Positions 1 to 10,737 of a stretch of DNA of 33,356 nucleotides are shown in pieces. Within the stretch, counting starts at the first letter, position 1. The number at the start of each line of letters is the position of its first letter. The translations under genes and the position numbers were made by a program. The notes under the pieces were generated by a model that was not told where the DNA came from, searched no databases, and saw nothing but the letters and a program-made list of their open reading frames with translations. This DNA is from Phialocephala subalpina. Taxonomy: Eukaryota > Ascomycota > Leotiomycetes > Helotiales > Mollisiaceae. The stretch covers positions 191,736 through 225,091 of the forward strand of contig FJOG01000044.1 of NCBI GenBank assembly GCA_900073065.1. Direction: 5' to 3'.

Positions 1-526
1 TGGATACAAGCCATGTTGCGACGAATCACTGATGAAATTCGTAACTGATAGGCCTCCGGGTCAATTTCGGTGGAGGACGGCCAGTGAGCCAGAAATCCAA
101 AGTGCGGGGTCGTTGACATGCAAAGCTGTGCCAATAGTTTTGATTGAACCTGTAATTAGGCTAAGCAAAGCGTGTTATGCCTTACATGTGGCCATATCAT
201 ATCGGGCGAAGTTCTTCACCTCCGGGCAAAACTTCGCTCTCGTTTTCGGTTTCGGTTTCGGTTTCGGCTCCAATAAGAATAGAGGAAAGTGACAGGGGAT
301 TACGATGTATCTTGAACAAAAATTGTAAGTGTATATCTATATGATAGGTGCATTCCATCATTTCCCGTCGGGTGTAGTTATTACCATTGAATGCTTGCCG
401 TAGATACCTTATATCGACCTTATTGACTTCAAATCTTTGAGAATGCTTCTCAGAGCCTCTGAGATAGCAGCAGAGGATCTTTATATTGCCGAAGTAACAC
501 AGCGGTTTGCACGCCATCATGGAGGC
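1..526. other. 3' flank of the sugar transporter, no gene recognised
   Basis: The short open frames here, on both strands, have no recognisable domain, and those around 200-300 run through a hexamer repeat. I see no tRNA or other RNA gene. The stretch probably holds the 3' untranslated region of the minus-strand transporter that ends at 527. Confidence 0.4.
244..267. repeat. Hexamer microsatellite (TTTCGG)4
   Basis: Four perfect TTTCGG units. A related three-unit hexamer array (GAAAGC on this strand, GCTTTC on the other) lies on the far side of the transporter at 2534-2551. Confidence 0.9.
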
Positions 527-2315
527 TTAGGAGGTCTGCCCGGCTTTCTCGACGTTCTCAACCCTTTCCCTTATTTTCTCTTGTAATACCTCCTCGAATT
601 CGAGTTGAACAGTGTCGCCGAATTTTGCACCAATACTTTCAAGTGTAAGGCCCGCAGTCTGGAAGGAATGGTTAATATGTCCTAAAGGCATTGCATAAAG
701 ATGTCACCACTCACCTCAGGAAGGACGAACCAAATGGTTATACTGAGAGGAATAGTGATAGCAATGAATACCATGTAGTATTTCCATCCGATGGTTGCAA
801 ATGCTTGAGAAGCCGGGGCCGTAGTGTAAATGGAAGTAATGTAAAAGCCGAAATAAGAGATGGCGGCACCCTTGCTACGCAGGTGCATGGGCCAGATCTC
901 GCAGCCGTATACGTACCCTGTACATTCGATGGTGCTGGTGAAGCTGAACGCAATCAAGAAATACATGGCCACAGCTGCTCTAATTCCAGCTTGGTTATCG
1001 GAGTTGAGATAGACCGCTTCCAGCGCGGCTTCGCAAGCAAGGAGTATTGAATTCAAAATACCGCCAGCGACTGCGTAATTGGTCAGAGAACGAAATTGCT
1101 CAGCGACGTAGAATAAACACTCACCAAGTAGCTTCACACGTCCAATTCGATCCATCAAGTAGATGTTGACAAAGCATCCCAGGAAGAGACAAACAGTCCA
1201 TACAATACTAAGGCCGAATTGCAATTTTGTACCGTAACCTAAGCCACCGAATAGAGTCGGTGTCAAGTTCGCAAGGACTGTAATGCCAGTAGATATCCCC
1301 ATGACCCAGACAAGAAGAGTACAGATGAGTCGTTTCCTCATAGAAGGTGTGCGTAGGATATAAAGGTAACTAGAGGGAAGCTGTCTCTCTGCCTCGACCT
1401 GTGCCGAGATTTGAGCCATCTCAGCCCTAGCATAGGAGCTATCGGCATCTTCCTTACTTGTGTGGATTTGGTTCAGGATCCTGGCAGCGTCCTCCGGTCG
1501 TCCTTTTTCAATTAACCATCTGGGGCTTTCTGGAAGGAAAATGAGAGAGACTAGAAGCAAGACAGCCATGGCGGTGGAGACGATAAAGTTGAGTCGCCAT
1601 TGGTATGACTCGGTAACGTACTGAAATCCAAATGCCAAGCAAGAAGAAATGATGTAACCCATAACAATGCAGTTTCCTTGAAGACCAACAAGGAGACCAC
1701 GGGTATGAGGGGGAGCGATCTCACTCATATAAACTGGGGTGTTGCTAACGACCATTCCGCAACCCATTCCTCCAATGTATCTCTGGTTCGCAAAGATTAG
1801 ATCTTGCAGGACACAAACAAAAGGAAGTGAGTGTACGTACAGCCGCAAGAAACATGGCAGTGTTGACCGCGCCTGACTGCAAAACTCCGGCAATGATTAG
1901 TAGGACGGCTGCAACGCCTGTTGCCGCACGACGACCCCATCGACTCGATATAGGCGCTTGAATAACTGCCCCGATCAAGGCAAATCCAAAGAACCTGCAC
2001 ACAGCATGAGCAAGAAAGCTGTCAAGATGTGACAAATCTAGAAGTAACTGACCCGGAAACGATGGCGTCAATGATTGACGACGCGTTACCATCGGATAAA
2101 AATTTCGAAACGAAAGTCGTTTGAGCAAAGCTTCCAGCGATCACATTGTTCATGTATCCATAATTGAAACTGGCAAGCCCAGAGGCTAGAATGAGCTTTC
2201 ATAAGTCAGTACATAGATGTGCTGTTGGATTTCCAAGGTACTTCACCATAACGTTGAGTAAGCTTGTATGATGTCTGTGGCCACCAGGAGCAGCGACATG
2301 GTGATCTGCAACCAT
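527..2315 (-). CDS. MFS sugar/hexose transporter, six exons
   Basis: Probable plasma-membrane sugar:H+ symporter of the major facilitator superfamily, about 503 residues and 12 membrane segments. On the minus strand the exons are 2315-2247, 2195-2053, 1994-1841, 1782-1125, 1070-715 and 658-527. All introns are 51-58 nt with GT-AG ends, and all phases agree. The 54-nt intron at 1071-1124 is a multiple of three and could be read through, but it has a GTGAGT donor, a CTGAC branch site and a GCAG acceptor. Family marks are the SSRWGRR loop, GGMGCGM, PESPRWL near residue 206, DRIGR and the C-terminal PETAGLTLE. The last exon supplies PETAGLTLE, so the simple open frame ending at 682 is wrong. The first exon (23 residues) is the least certain part, because its acceptor (GAAAG) is atypical. 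Substrate cannot be read from sequence. Confidence 0.85.
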
Positions 2316-2533
2316 TACTTATGATGCCACGTGAATATGACAGGGTGAAAGTCCGAATTATTACGTTTTCCGAAGGCAGTAACGAAAGCTCGTTTGGTAC
2401 CTATCGAGACGAGATCAAGGACGGTACACTACTGATATATCCACGTTGACGAAACCCCACATTGCAGCATTTCCCCAGATTCAGACATATTAGCCGGTTT
2501 CTCTCCTTTCGCTCGCTATCGCTCACAGTCGGT

Positions 2534-2551
2534 GAAAGCGAAAGCGAAAGC
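2534..2551. repeat. Hexamer microsatellite (GAAAGC)3
   Basis: Three perfect GAAAGC units in the 5' flank of the transporter. It lies just before composition falls into the AT-rich island. Confidence 0.85.
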
Positions 2552-2886
2552 GAGTGTCTCCAATCAAATTTGTATGGCGTTCCTCACCAAAATTAACTTT
2601 TTGATTTTGCGCACCCGAAATAGTCCCAAAAATAGTTACGTGTATATAATAAAGACATTATATAATCCTTATAACTATTTAAATCATTAATTCTAATTAA
2701 AAAGGAATATATAATTATATAAATAAATACTTGATATAAATAATTAAATAATATATCCAAAAAAAGATAAATCTTACGATTCTTAAGTATATTTTATAGT
2801 CAAATTTGATTATATTCTTTTTACCGATTATAAGTAATAGTAAGAAAAAGAAAGGAATAAATTATTAATAATAAATTTTTTATATT

Positions 2887-3141
2887 TGTCACGTGTAGGA
2901 TTGGGTATCCTATTGGCGTAGCCTCTGGCTGGCTTATAGCCACCACCTCAGGCTGCGCAGCCTCCATAACCTATGTAGAGCTCGCGTAAGCTTACGCGTA
3001 GCGTAGGAGGTCTTACGGGGGCTATGCGGTTGTTATTCTTAGGCTGTTATTCTATATATAAGGGCCCTTTGAATCTCTGGCAAAGAGATAAAGATTAGTT
3101 TAATATTAATTTGACTTATTATTACCTCTTTCTATTTTACA
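2887..3141. mobile_element. LTR-like segment (possible solo or 5' LTR)
   Basis: About 255 bp of near-normal GC content embedded in AT-rich DNA. It begins TGTCACGTG and ends TTTTACA, giving TG..CA termini. It has a TATA-like TCTATATATAAG near 3051-3063 and two perfect palindromes, AGGCTGCGCAGCCT (2951-2964) and CGCGTAAGCTTACGCG (2984-2999). I found no second copy in the window, no clear primer-binding site and no target duplication, so the LTR call rests on ends, size and layout only. Orientation is unproven. Confidence 0.4.
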
Positions 3142-3819
3142 CCTCATAATATTAAATATAAATTAAATCGAATATATAATATATAATTTATAATTAATAA
3201 TAAAAAGTTATTTAAATAAAATCGAATAAAATTATTTTAAATTAATTTATAATTAATTTATAAATCTAATTATTCGAATTATAATCTTATTTTTAAAACT
3301 TTTTTATAATTTTCAAAAATATAAATAAAATTAATTTTTTAAATTTAAAAAGAATTTCGAATTAATTAATTAATAATTTATAATATTATATAATAATTTA
3401 ATAAAAATTTTTATTCTTTTAAATAAATATGATTTTTATATAATATTAAATTTTTTAAGAAAATTTTAAAAGAATTAAATATAATTAATTAGAAAAATAT
3501 TAAAATTATTATTAATATAAATTAATTAATTATATAATTACTTTTTATTATAATTTATTAAAAAAGAATATTAAATATTAAATCCTTTTTATTATTTATT
3601 TATATTACTCTTTATATATTTTTTTAATTTTAATTTTTTTAATTTTTAATATATTTGAAATTTGAAATTTTAATTTATATATAATAAATTTATATTTTTT
3701 ATTCGTTAAATTTTTCTATTTTATATAAATACCCTTATTCTCTTTTTAACGTAATATTCGAATAATTCTTTTAAATTTAATTCTTAATTTAATAACTTTA
3801 TTAGGTTTAATATATAATT

Positions 3820-4145
3820 ATATAAAAATACCAAAAATTAATACTTATATTAATTAATTAATTATATAATTTCTATTATTTCAAATTATTTAAAAAGTAA
3901 ATATATTAATAATATTTAATTAGTTTTATTATATATTTCAAATTCGAGTGATTTGCTTAATATTTACACTTATAATTACAATTAGAAATAAGTTCGCGAT
4001 TTTGGTGCAATAATAGCTATAATAGAATATCGAATCAAGAAGCGGTTAACCCCTTGCAATCCGTTTATACCTTGGACGCAAGAGTTTAATTCGTGGAAGA
4101 ATTATATTCTTATTAACGAGATTGGTTTTAATATCAATAAATTAA
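3820..4145 (+). repeat. Dispersed repeat, less mutated copy (pairs with 32420-32760)
   Basis: By eye this aligns to the reverse complement of about 32420-32760 almost end to end. From about 3995 to 4145 it keeps more G and C than its partner, and most differences are C-to-T or G-to-A in the partner. One plus frame is open from about 4012 to the TAA at 4240, which suggests a former coding region, but I do not recognise the protein. Confidence 0.7.
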
Positions 4146-4150
4146 TTTAT

Positions 4151-4599
4151 ACTCTTGCCCGGTTCTTACTATTTGCATGGGGAAAACACTTCAACAGGCC
4201 CTTCGACCGAGAAAGAACACCCGGCCGCTATGGCGGGTAACATGTTGGCACGGTCCCTACACTCCAGGTCTCCCCCCTCCAGCACAGCGATGGCGCTTTC
4301 ATCCCATCGCCGCACTTCCTCATGCAAATTCTCCTACGTATATATAAGTGCAAAGACTTTGGATCCGAATGAAAATTATTGCGCATTCATGCACCAACGA
4401 GGCTCATGACCGGCTGGGAGGAGAGTCATACTCCTTTGAACCAGATCCAAAGCCAACGACTTGCTCTGCACTGCATCATTGAGAATATAATATGCAGCAT
4501 AGGTGAATCTATCCAGTATAGACAAGGACTTTTAGGAGTACTTATCAAAATTGCTATCTGATTCTTGCAATAGGACGCTGAGGCTTCGACATGTGGCGC
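4151..4599. other. Intergenic, no gene recognised
   Basis: Normal composition returns here. Small plus-strand open frames (for example 4155-4409) have no recognisable features and may run through the repeat boundary. Nothing else supported. Confidence 0.4.
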
Positions 4600-5617
4600 T
4601 CAAGTCAGTCTGATTGGGAGCAGTGATGGTGAACATATCCGAAGCTGTTCAGCCTTTGCTTTCAAACAGTCCGGAGGCAATGTGTTGGACCGACTTGAGA
4701 ATTGTTCCTGGAGCAGGCAGATATCTGGACTCGGTATCCTCGATATAGTCAGAATCCTAGAAGAAAGCCTGTCAAGTAGTCTATTGGCAAAGGGTGATGG
4801 ATCTTTGGCTTTGTTATTCAGTCTCGTCCGTATAACGGCACGTTCTGATTGCAAATTTATCCTCGCATTTTGAACGCTCGTTTTCCTCGTGCGATTCTTG
4901 GCAAATTCTTTCCACCTGCCGAAATGATCATAGTATGATTTACGGCTAGAGGAACGATTGTCAGCAGCTAAGGTCAGGATGGTCTAGAAGCAAGTACTCA
5001 CGTCGCCTTGAAATGATACACGAGTATCATAAATATTTGGACCTCTTCGAGTGTCAATTCTTCTTTGATATAACGCCTGTAAAGAATTGGTCGCAAATTA
5101 TTCCACTCCCGCTCTTTATCAGATTCATCCGGTTGTCCAGTTCTAGCGAACACGAGTCCCGTCCAGCACCAGTTACATAGGCTCGGGCGCCAAGTTAATT
5201 TCTGCTGCGTATTCCACTATCGGTGGGACATTTGCCATAAGCGGATACGGTTTCTGATTATATGGACTCTGCGGACCGTATGGAAACTCAGCAGTTGCTA
5301 TAAGCCACCGTTAGTCGCGAGCAATGAATCTGACAGTGATCACAGGTGCATTTAGCTAGAACCTTACCATTAGGAAATATAGCCATGCCATGATCCTCGA
5401 AGGGCACAAAAGAGTCTTCATTACCTTCGAATGAACTAAATTGTCTGTCATGGGTCTCATTGGAGCGCAGTTGCTTCGATGTTGTTGAATTCCCAAGTGG
5501 GGTTGGCGTTCGCCATTTTACACCTCTTAGCATAGCGATTTGAACTAGTAAATCCACACGCGACGCAATCTCGTTCAAACCACGATCAACACGCGTTTCG
5601 TGCCGCAGCAGCTTCAC
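4600..5617 (-). CDS. Clr5-domain protein, uncertain gene model
   Basis: The core reads W-N-N-L-R-P-I-L-Y, then L-T-L-E-E-V and F-K-A-T. It continues across a 56-nt intron (4946-5001, GTGAGT donor, TAG acceptor, CTGAC branch) into RKSYYDHFGRWKEF. This is the pattern of the fungal Clr5 domain, a probable DNA-binding module of about 50 residues named after a Neurospora cellulase regulator. The C-terminal part is basic and low-complexity and ends at 4600. Upstream, a well-formed 70-nt intron (5298-5367) joins an N-terminal exon (5617-5368) to a Pro-rich frame that stops at about 5180, shortly before the Clr5 frame. A 34-nt GT..AG stretch (GTAACTGG to TTCGCTAG) would fuse the two in frame. This could be one gene with a very short intron, two genes, or a decaying gene. 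Confidence 0.5.
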
Positions 5618-5941
5618 GTGTCATTCAGCTTCGTCGACGGCCTGGCAGAATTTTAGGGCTGGTTATACATGCGCATCGATACTGAGCAGGCAAAGTCATT
5701 TCATTCTTGCTTATGTCTTCAATTCTGAAGTACTGCACAGCCATTGTCTTGAGCCTGCAAATACAAGCTGAGCTGGGCGAGATGCAACCAATCTTGCCAT
5801 ACACTATTCCTCTTCTGCGTCATATGCTTCAGCCTTCTTGGCATCTCGTACACTCGGGTTCAACAGATGGCCTGGCCGTGACTCTATCCTCGCAGAAGAA
5901 CCGAGCACTATGTATCATCTCATGTCCTTGACTCACGGCCT
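5618..5941. other. Divergent intergenic region, no motif recognised
   Basis: Lies between the minus-strand Clr5 gene and the plus-strand gene that may start at 5942, so it should hold both promoters. A plus-strand open frame at 5707-5931 has no recognisable features. Confidence 0.35.
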
Positions 5942-7175
5942 ATGAACACCCTTGACGTTAATATTGATCCATCTTCACATAGGACAACCTCGTTTTGTCT
6001 CCATTTCCTTTCAAGTATTCCAACCTTCAGACTCCTTACCTCGAAGTATTTCAGGATCACTCAACTCAAAGGCCCTTTCCTCATTCTCTGCAGATCCAAT
6101 AAGCAGGGCACCATAGCTTCACAACAACTTCAAGAATCTACCAACCATACCGCAAGTCCACCACCTAGCCCAGGCTCGCGACGATCTGCCAAACGTGATT
6201 TGGCGCCCTGGAACGATGAACTTCAACGAGAATACGAAGAGTTCTGCACCATCCCAATATACAGTAAGTCTTCAGCCCCCATGCCGTCAACCTCATCCTC
6301 CTACCATCCTAGTTCTCGCCATGATCAAAAAAAATACTTCCTCGAAACCGTTACTCCTCCAGGAAAATTCTTCGCCAATGATCTCGTCTCCGAAGATGCA
6401 CTAATCACGACCAATCCCTCCGACCTTCAATCACTCTTAGAGGAAATCGCAATCTCGGAATATGGTAGGAACTTACCTCATATCGTACTCGAGATTTACT
6501 GCTAATGAAAAATTCTTGGCGCCTCTGCAGGAATAATTCCTTAATCGACGAACGAACCCGAAAGATTATCTGAAATATGTTGGCATCAGGATCATGTAGG
6601 TGGATGCGAGGCTTTATGATAATTTTTGAGGGTGCTGCCCGCGGGGATGCGCTTACACTGTAGCCAAAGAGGCTGTTTTCGAGGAGAGTGCTGAAGAAAC
6701 CTCTCGTGAACCGCAACAGGAAGGCTCGAACAGGATTACCGAGCATGGATCTGGCGAGGACAACTTTGGAGATGTTTCTATGAATAACGAATCGGCCTTC
6801 GGTTCAGAGCCTCATAGCAGTGATACTGGTGATGTGGAAAAGGATGAACCCTCCGTTGAAGACAGCTCGGATTCCGGGGTTTGGATTATGGGAGTCGGAG
6901 ACTCTGGTTGAGTACGACTAAATAAAGTATGCGCTGGTCTAGTGAAGGGAGAAACTCTCCTTTCTATTCTTACCAATGAGAAGTTCTTCAAAAATCATTT
7001 GTTGTCTTCCACTAAGCCTTCTGCAGGCGTCGTAGAAACCCTTTTCCTATTCGTTTCCTCTTTGCATGAAACATTGAGCTGGGCAGACTTCGAAGTTGAA
7101 GACAAAATTGTAGTATCCAAATACAAAGATCGAGTGGAGATCATTGAGCGGTATCATGAAATAGAAGAGATATGA
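5942..7175 (+). CDS. Hypothetical protein, multi-exon, acidic C-terminal half
   Basis: Not recognised. Three blocks look coding on the plus strand. The first (about 5942-6464) has a Pro/Ser stretch, then APWNDELQREYEEF and, after a likely intron (6265-6312), a block containing TVTPPGKFFANDL. The second (about 6660-6911) is rich in Glu, Asp and Ser and contains GVWIMGVGDSG. The third (about 6942-7175) is an 80-residue charged helix-like block ending EIIERYHEIEEI. A 36-nt GT..AG stretch (about 6908-6943) would join blocks two and three in frame. I could not build a clean join between blocks one and two, so the gene may be decayed or its exons misplaced. It ends 15 bp from the convergent oxidoreductase. 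The start at 5942 is only the first available ATG. Confidence 0.4.
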
Positions 7176-7190
7176 ATCCGTCATGTTCTC

Positions 7191-8416
7191 TCACATTTTC
7201 ACAACAACCTTTCCCCTCGCATGCCTACTCATAACAACTTCATACGCCTGCGTCACAAGTCAGTACACAACTTCTCAAAATTCCATCAAAATATACCTTC
7301 AAAGCATCCTCTAAATCCCAGACCGAGTCAATCGGGACCTTCAATCCTTCCTCAGCCAACCTCGAGACCCTCCCCAACCCCTCCAGACTCTTAAAACCCC
7401 TTGCGCTCAAATACGGTCTATCTACACCACCTAGCCACCTAGGCCACAGCGCGTTACTTATCATAGAGCCAACGATGGGCAACACCCCAAAGAAGCTGTA
7501 GTCTGGAGGAGCAGGCCCAACGGTCACGAAAGGCTTTCCTTCTTTCAAATACCTCGGGCAGTGGATGAACAGTTCCTGGACACCGCGGCAATCAAGGATG
7601 ACATTGAATGGTTCTGCTCCGAATCTCTGCTCCAGGTATTTCCAGACTGGAGCATGTTCCTGGTAATCAATGACCTATACCTCGACCTATCTCAGCACTT
7701 TATACCTCAGAACGCATAAGTAAACTCACCTCATCAGCACCCAACCCCTTAACCATCCCCTCATTCCTCCCTGAACAAACCGCAACCACTCTCCCCTCCT
7801 CCCCCACAGCTTGCTTCGCCATCTGCACTACCACACTCCCAATTCCCCCACTCGCTCCATTAACCAGTATCCTCTCCCCCTTCTTCACCCGCGCCAAATC
7901 CATAACAGACAACGCGACAAGTCCCACAACAGGCAATCCCGCCGCCTCCTCCCACCCCACCCCTTCCGGCTTCAGCACCATGTTCTCAGCCGGAACAACA
8001 ACATACTCAGCAAGTACTCCCCTCCCATGCAATATCATGCCCGCTAACGGCGCTGAACCACAAACCTTTGCCCCAGGAATTAATTCTCTAGATGGTGACA
8101 CGGCTTTTCCAGCTGCGATGACAGTGCCGGAGAAATCCGTTTCTGGGATTGAAGGCTTGGTGCGGAAGGTCATTGGGATGAGGTTTGTGAGCATTGACGC
8201 GCCGGGGTCGAGGGATGCGTGGGAGATTTTTATCAGGACGTCGGTCGGGCTGGCGATTCTTGGGATGGGTAGGTTGTAAGATAAACGTAGAACGGAGAGG
8301 GGGAGGCCGCGAGAGGTGTGGATAAGGGCTTTCATTGTGCCGGATGGTGAGGGCTCATCGTTTGAGGTTGAGGGGAAGGATGCCATGGTGTCGTTGCTGA
8401 TATTGAGAGTGTTCAA
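7191..8416 (-). CDS. MDR-family NAD(P)H oxidoreductase, quinone-reductase type
   Basis: Medium-chain dehydrogenase/reductase of about 373 residues, probably cytosolic and NADPH-dependent, reducing quinones or activated double bonds. Exons are 8416-7730, 7674-7297 and 7247-7191, with two clean introns of 55 and 49 nt. The N-terminal GroES-like half contains DVLIKISHASLDPG and ETDFSGTVIAAG. GRGVLAEYVVVPAENMV follows near residue 131, and the Rossmann motif NGASGGIGSVVVQMAKQ starts near residue 186. The last exon restores the usual family ending (AYEVVMSRHARGKVVV). The four-Cys structural zinc loop of alcohol dehydrogenases is absent, which points to the zinc-free quinone-reductase branch. ATGs at 8416, 8386 and 8335 are all possible; the conserved part starts at the third. 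It is divergent from the GFA-fold gene. Confidence 0.85.
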
Positions 8417-8681
8417 TTCAAGGGCCGCGAAAGGTTCGACTTGATCATTTAGTTGTCTTGGAAATGAGGGAATTAAATATTGGTTGGTTACAAGACGGGT
8501 TGTGAATGTGAAGGGTGCAGTACTGATGTTTTAAGATCCTGCCTCACATTTCAAAGCCACCCCTGTCGACGCCAAGAAATTACCCCGCATCCCCCACCTT
8601 TTTGACAGCCAAGGGGGTTTCAACTTCACTCCTCTGCTCCACTTCAACTCCAAAACTAATCACTCTACTATCAAGAGTAGA
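8417..8681. promoter_or_regulatory. Divergent promoter between MDR and GFA-fold genes
   Basis: 265 bp separate the two divergent starts, so both genes must use this stretch unless leaders overlap. The last 60 bp before 8682 are rich in C and T (CTCCTCTGCTCCACTTCAAC), as is common just before fungal starts. No specific operator recognised. Confidence 0.5.
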
Positions 8682-9305
8682 ATGGCCTCACTCCCTAAGA
8701 GCTCTTTCGTGATTAACGGCGGATGCTTCTGCAAAGCAATCACCTACACAATCTCAGTCCCCGCCTTTGAATCACGGCCCCTCATTCCAAACCCGCCAAA
8801 ACGGCCATTCGGATCTCAAAACGATTCGACGAAACGACTACCACTCATCGCTCTCGATCACTGCAATTCCTGTCGTCGGATCTCGGGTTCTATCATCGAA
8901 TGCTGGTTCATTTGTCCTCAGGCATGGATGCAATTCTCCTTGCTCCCTCACGATTCTCATCGCGCGGATTCAGGGGTCCTAGCAACGGACGACGAGACTC
9001 AAAGAGTTACTCCAGCGACAGTAGAAGTCTTGACTCCAGCCAAAAATATCGAGGAGAAGACGTATTTGAAGGGATTCAAGAGTTCAGAGAGTGCAAATAG
9101 GACTTTTTGTGGAAGATGTGGGACCCATTTTACGTTTTATTACACGGGAGGTGATGATGATGAAGCGAAGGATTGGGGGCCATATTTTGATGTTGCGATA
9201 GGAACGTTTGAGAAAGAGAGTTTGGAGATGGAGGGTATGAGACCTGGGAGGCAATCTTGGTGGGATGATGGGATTAAGTGGGTGCAGGAGATGATTAGAG
9301 CGTGA
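8682..9305 (+). CDS. CENP-V/GFA-domain zinc protein
   Basis: Single-exon protein of 207 residues with the Mss4-like fold of the glutathione-dependent formaldehyde-activating (GFA) family. The zinc ligands are visible: GGCFCKA (Cys15, Cys17), HCNSCRR (Cys61, Cys64) and TFCGRCGTHF (Cys143, Cys146). The family name comes from a bacterial enzyme proposed to help form S-hydroxymethylglutathione. Most fungal members have no proven reaction, so a detoxification role is only a guess. The spacer between the first and second Cys pairs is longer than in short bacterial members. The ATG at 8682 follows a pyrimidine-rich leader and puts the first Cys pair near the N-terminus, as is typical. Confidence 0.85.
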   Translation: MASLPKSSFVINGGCFCKAITYTISVPAFESRPLIPNPPKRPFGSQNDSTKRLPLIALDHCNSCRRISGSIIECWFICPQAWMQFSLLPHDSHRADSGVLATDDETQRVTPATVEVLTPAKNIEEKTYLKGFKSSESANRTFCGRCGTHFTFYYTGGDDDEAKDWGPYFDVAIGTFEKESLEMEGMRPGRQSWWDDGIKWVQEMIRA

Positions 9306-10357
9306 GTGGCTTAGTGAATGATGATTGATCCCTACATTGCAAGTCTCTCATTTCGTTCCTCATGGGTTGAGTGCTACAGTATGGGACAAATGTATCTATT
9401 GAAGTCTATTTGCTAAGACAGATGTCCAGTCTTCCTTCCGCATCATATCCCGCTGGCCGTGTCGTCAACTCAGCTCGCCGTATTTGGCGGGGAAAGCCTG
9501 TAAAATTGCGATGAGAGCGAGAAACAAGTCACAGCCTTGAAGAGCAGCATTCTGGACGACTGTGGATTATTTTGCGATTAGATCTGTTCGAGTTTGCACC
9601 TAAAAGTTTGATCTGCCTCTGAAAGCGTCGTTCGTTTGGGAACTTTTAACGAGTAACCTCTAATGCCACCCCTGTTGATGCTTGCTTAATTCGGAAACCA
9701 AACATAGGGTACATCAGATCATGACTCCTCTCCACCCTCCTCACGCTGTCCTTCACACACAGCGCACAAGCAGCCTGCGCACCCGGCTACGGCACAGGTC
9801 AAGCCGGCAGATGAGACTCTTCCCCCCAAGATAATCCTCTCATACATTAATCCCCTATCCAACGCCAAGGAGGCCACATGAACCAATGCCGAGAAATCCA
9901 AATCGATGTCTGAATAGCCAATAATAAGCCGCGATAGGCTGTCATGTGATCAAAAGACGGGCCTGGTCCCTGTAGGGTCAATTTTACTAACATCAACAGA
10001 GCCAAAATGGGCTAACCAAGATATACCTGGCCATATGAGCGTCTAGGCAATCGATAACTAATTGGAGCTACTCTGACAGCTTTCCAACCGTTCTCAACAT
10101 GGTCCCACATGTGCGAAATGCGGTTAAAGGTGCGCGTCCGATCGACATATGGAAGCCGCTCGTTTCCTATGCAAATGATACATTAGGTCTTCTTCCAGAC
10201 GATAGGAAATTCATCAGGCGCTGAGAAGGGAGTTACGCGGGAGATTCTTTCTTGACCAGATCCTTGGAGGCGGGAGCCTCTTATCTCACACGCCTTACAA
10301 ACTCAAATTTCTTCATCCAACATTGAAGCTTCCACCATACGGCCGCAATATCTCGCC
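9306..10357. other. Long intergenic stretch, no gene recognised
   Basis: About 1 kb of normal composition. A minus-strand open frame at 9719-9901, extendable upstream without stops to about 9945, encodes a Cys-containing tail and has no recognisable family. Short coding-like runs also occur on the minus strand near 10040-10160. They may be debris of a lost gene, but I cannot support a gene. Confidence 0.4.
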
Positions 10358-10573
10358 ATGGATCCAGCATCGATGCTCGCGAATGTTGCTTCAAGCGTCC
10401 TGAGTGCTGTGGATCTCGCAAGATTCATCAACTAAGTCAAAAGCACGCCTCACGACGTAAGAACATGCTTTGACCTTACCAGGCGCGTCGACGCCGACGT
10501 CGAATGCCTCATATCTTTGAAGATTAGGCACGAGAAGTACCTCAATACTATCCCGGAGACTTTAGGTCGCTTA

Positions 10574-10598
10574 CAGTCACGGGTTTTAAGTCTATGCG
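10574..10598 (+). repeat. 5' terminal inverted repeat of the Tc1-like element
   Basis: The first 25 bp match the inverted last 25 bp at about 16 positions without gaps, including the outer CAGT and the inner TAAGTCT-TGCG block. Confidence 0.75.
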
Positions 10599-10737
10599 TT
10601 TTTTGGTTAAAATCGCGAAAATTCGCGCTTTCCTCTATTACTCCTTCCTCTTTAAATTACCATTATGCCACTACAACGCACTCTTTTGCGCTAAACCGAT
10701 GGCAATCGGCGCTCTCGAGGTTACGAACTAACTCCTT

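Larger units (their letters stand above)
2590..4150. repeat. AT-rich island, RIP-degraded repeat DNA
   Basis: Long stretches are almost only A and T, with no open frame of useful length and stop codons in every frame. A GC-richer LTR-like segment sits inside at 2887-3141. The right end (about 3820-4145) has a diverged inverted copy at about 32420-32760, so at least part of the island is dispersed repeat. Composition changes sharply at both ends. Pezizomycotina commonly produce such islands by RIP of transposons. The original element cannot be named from what remains. Confidence 0.8.

Noticed and set aside
1071..1124. Reading the transporter without an intron here, since the frame stays open
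   Set aside because: The stretch has a strong donor, branch site and acceptor and encodes residues that do not fit the family between helices 7 and 8; removal gives a normal MFS sequence.
5707..5931. Short plus-strand open frame
   Set aside because: No domain, no splice support and no coding-like composition beyond chance; left as intergenic.
9719..9945. Minus-strand Cys-containing small open frame
   Set aside because: Looks mildly coding and can be extended upstream, but no start context, family or exon structure could be supported.
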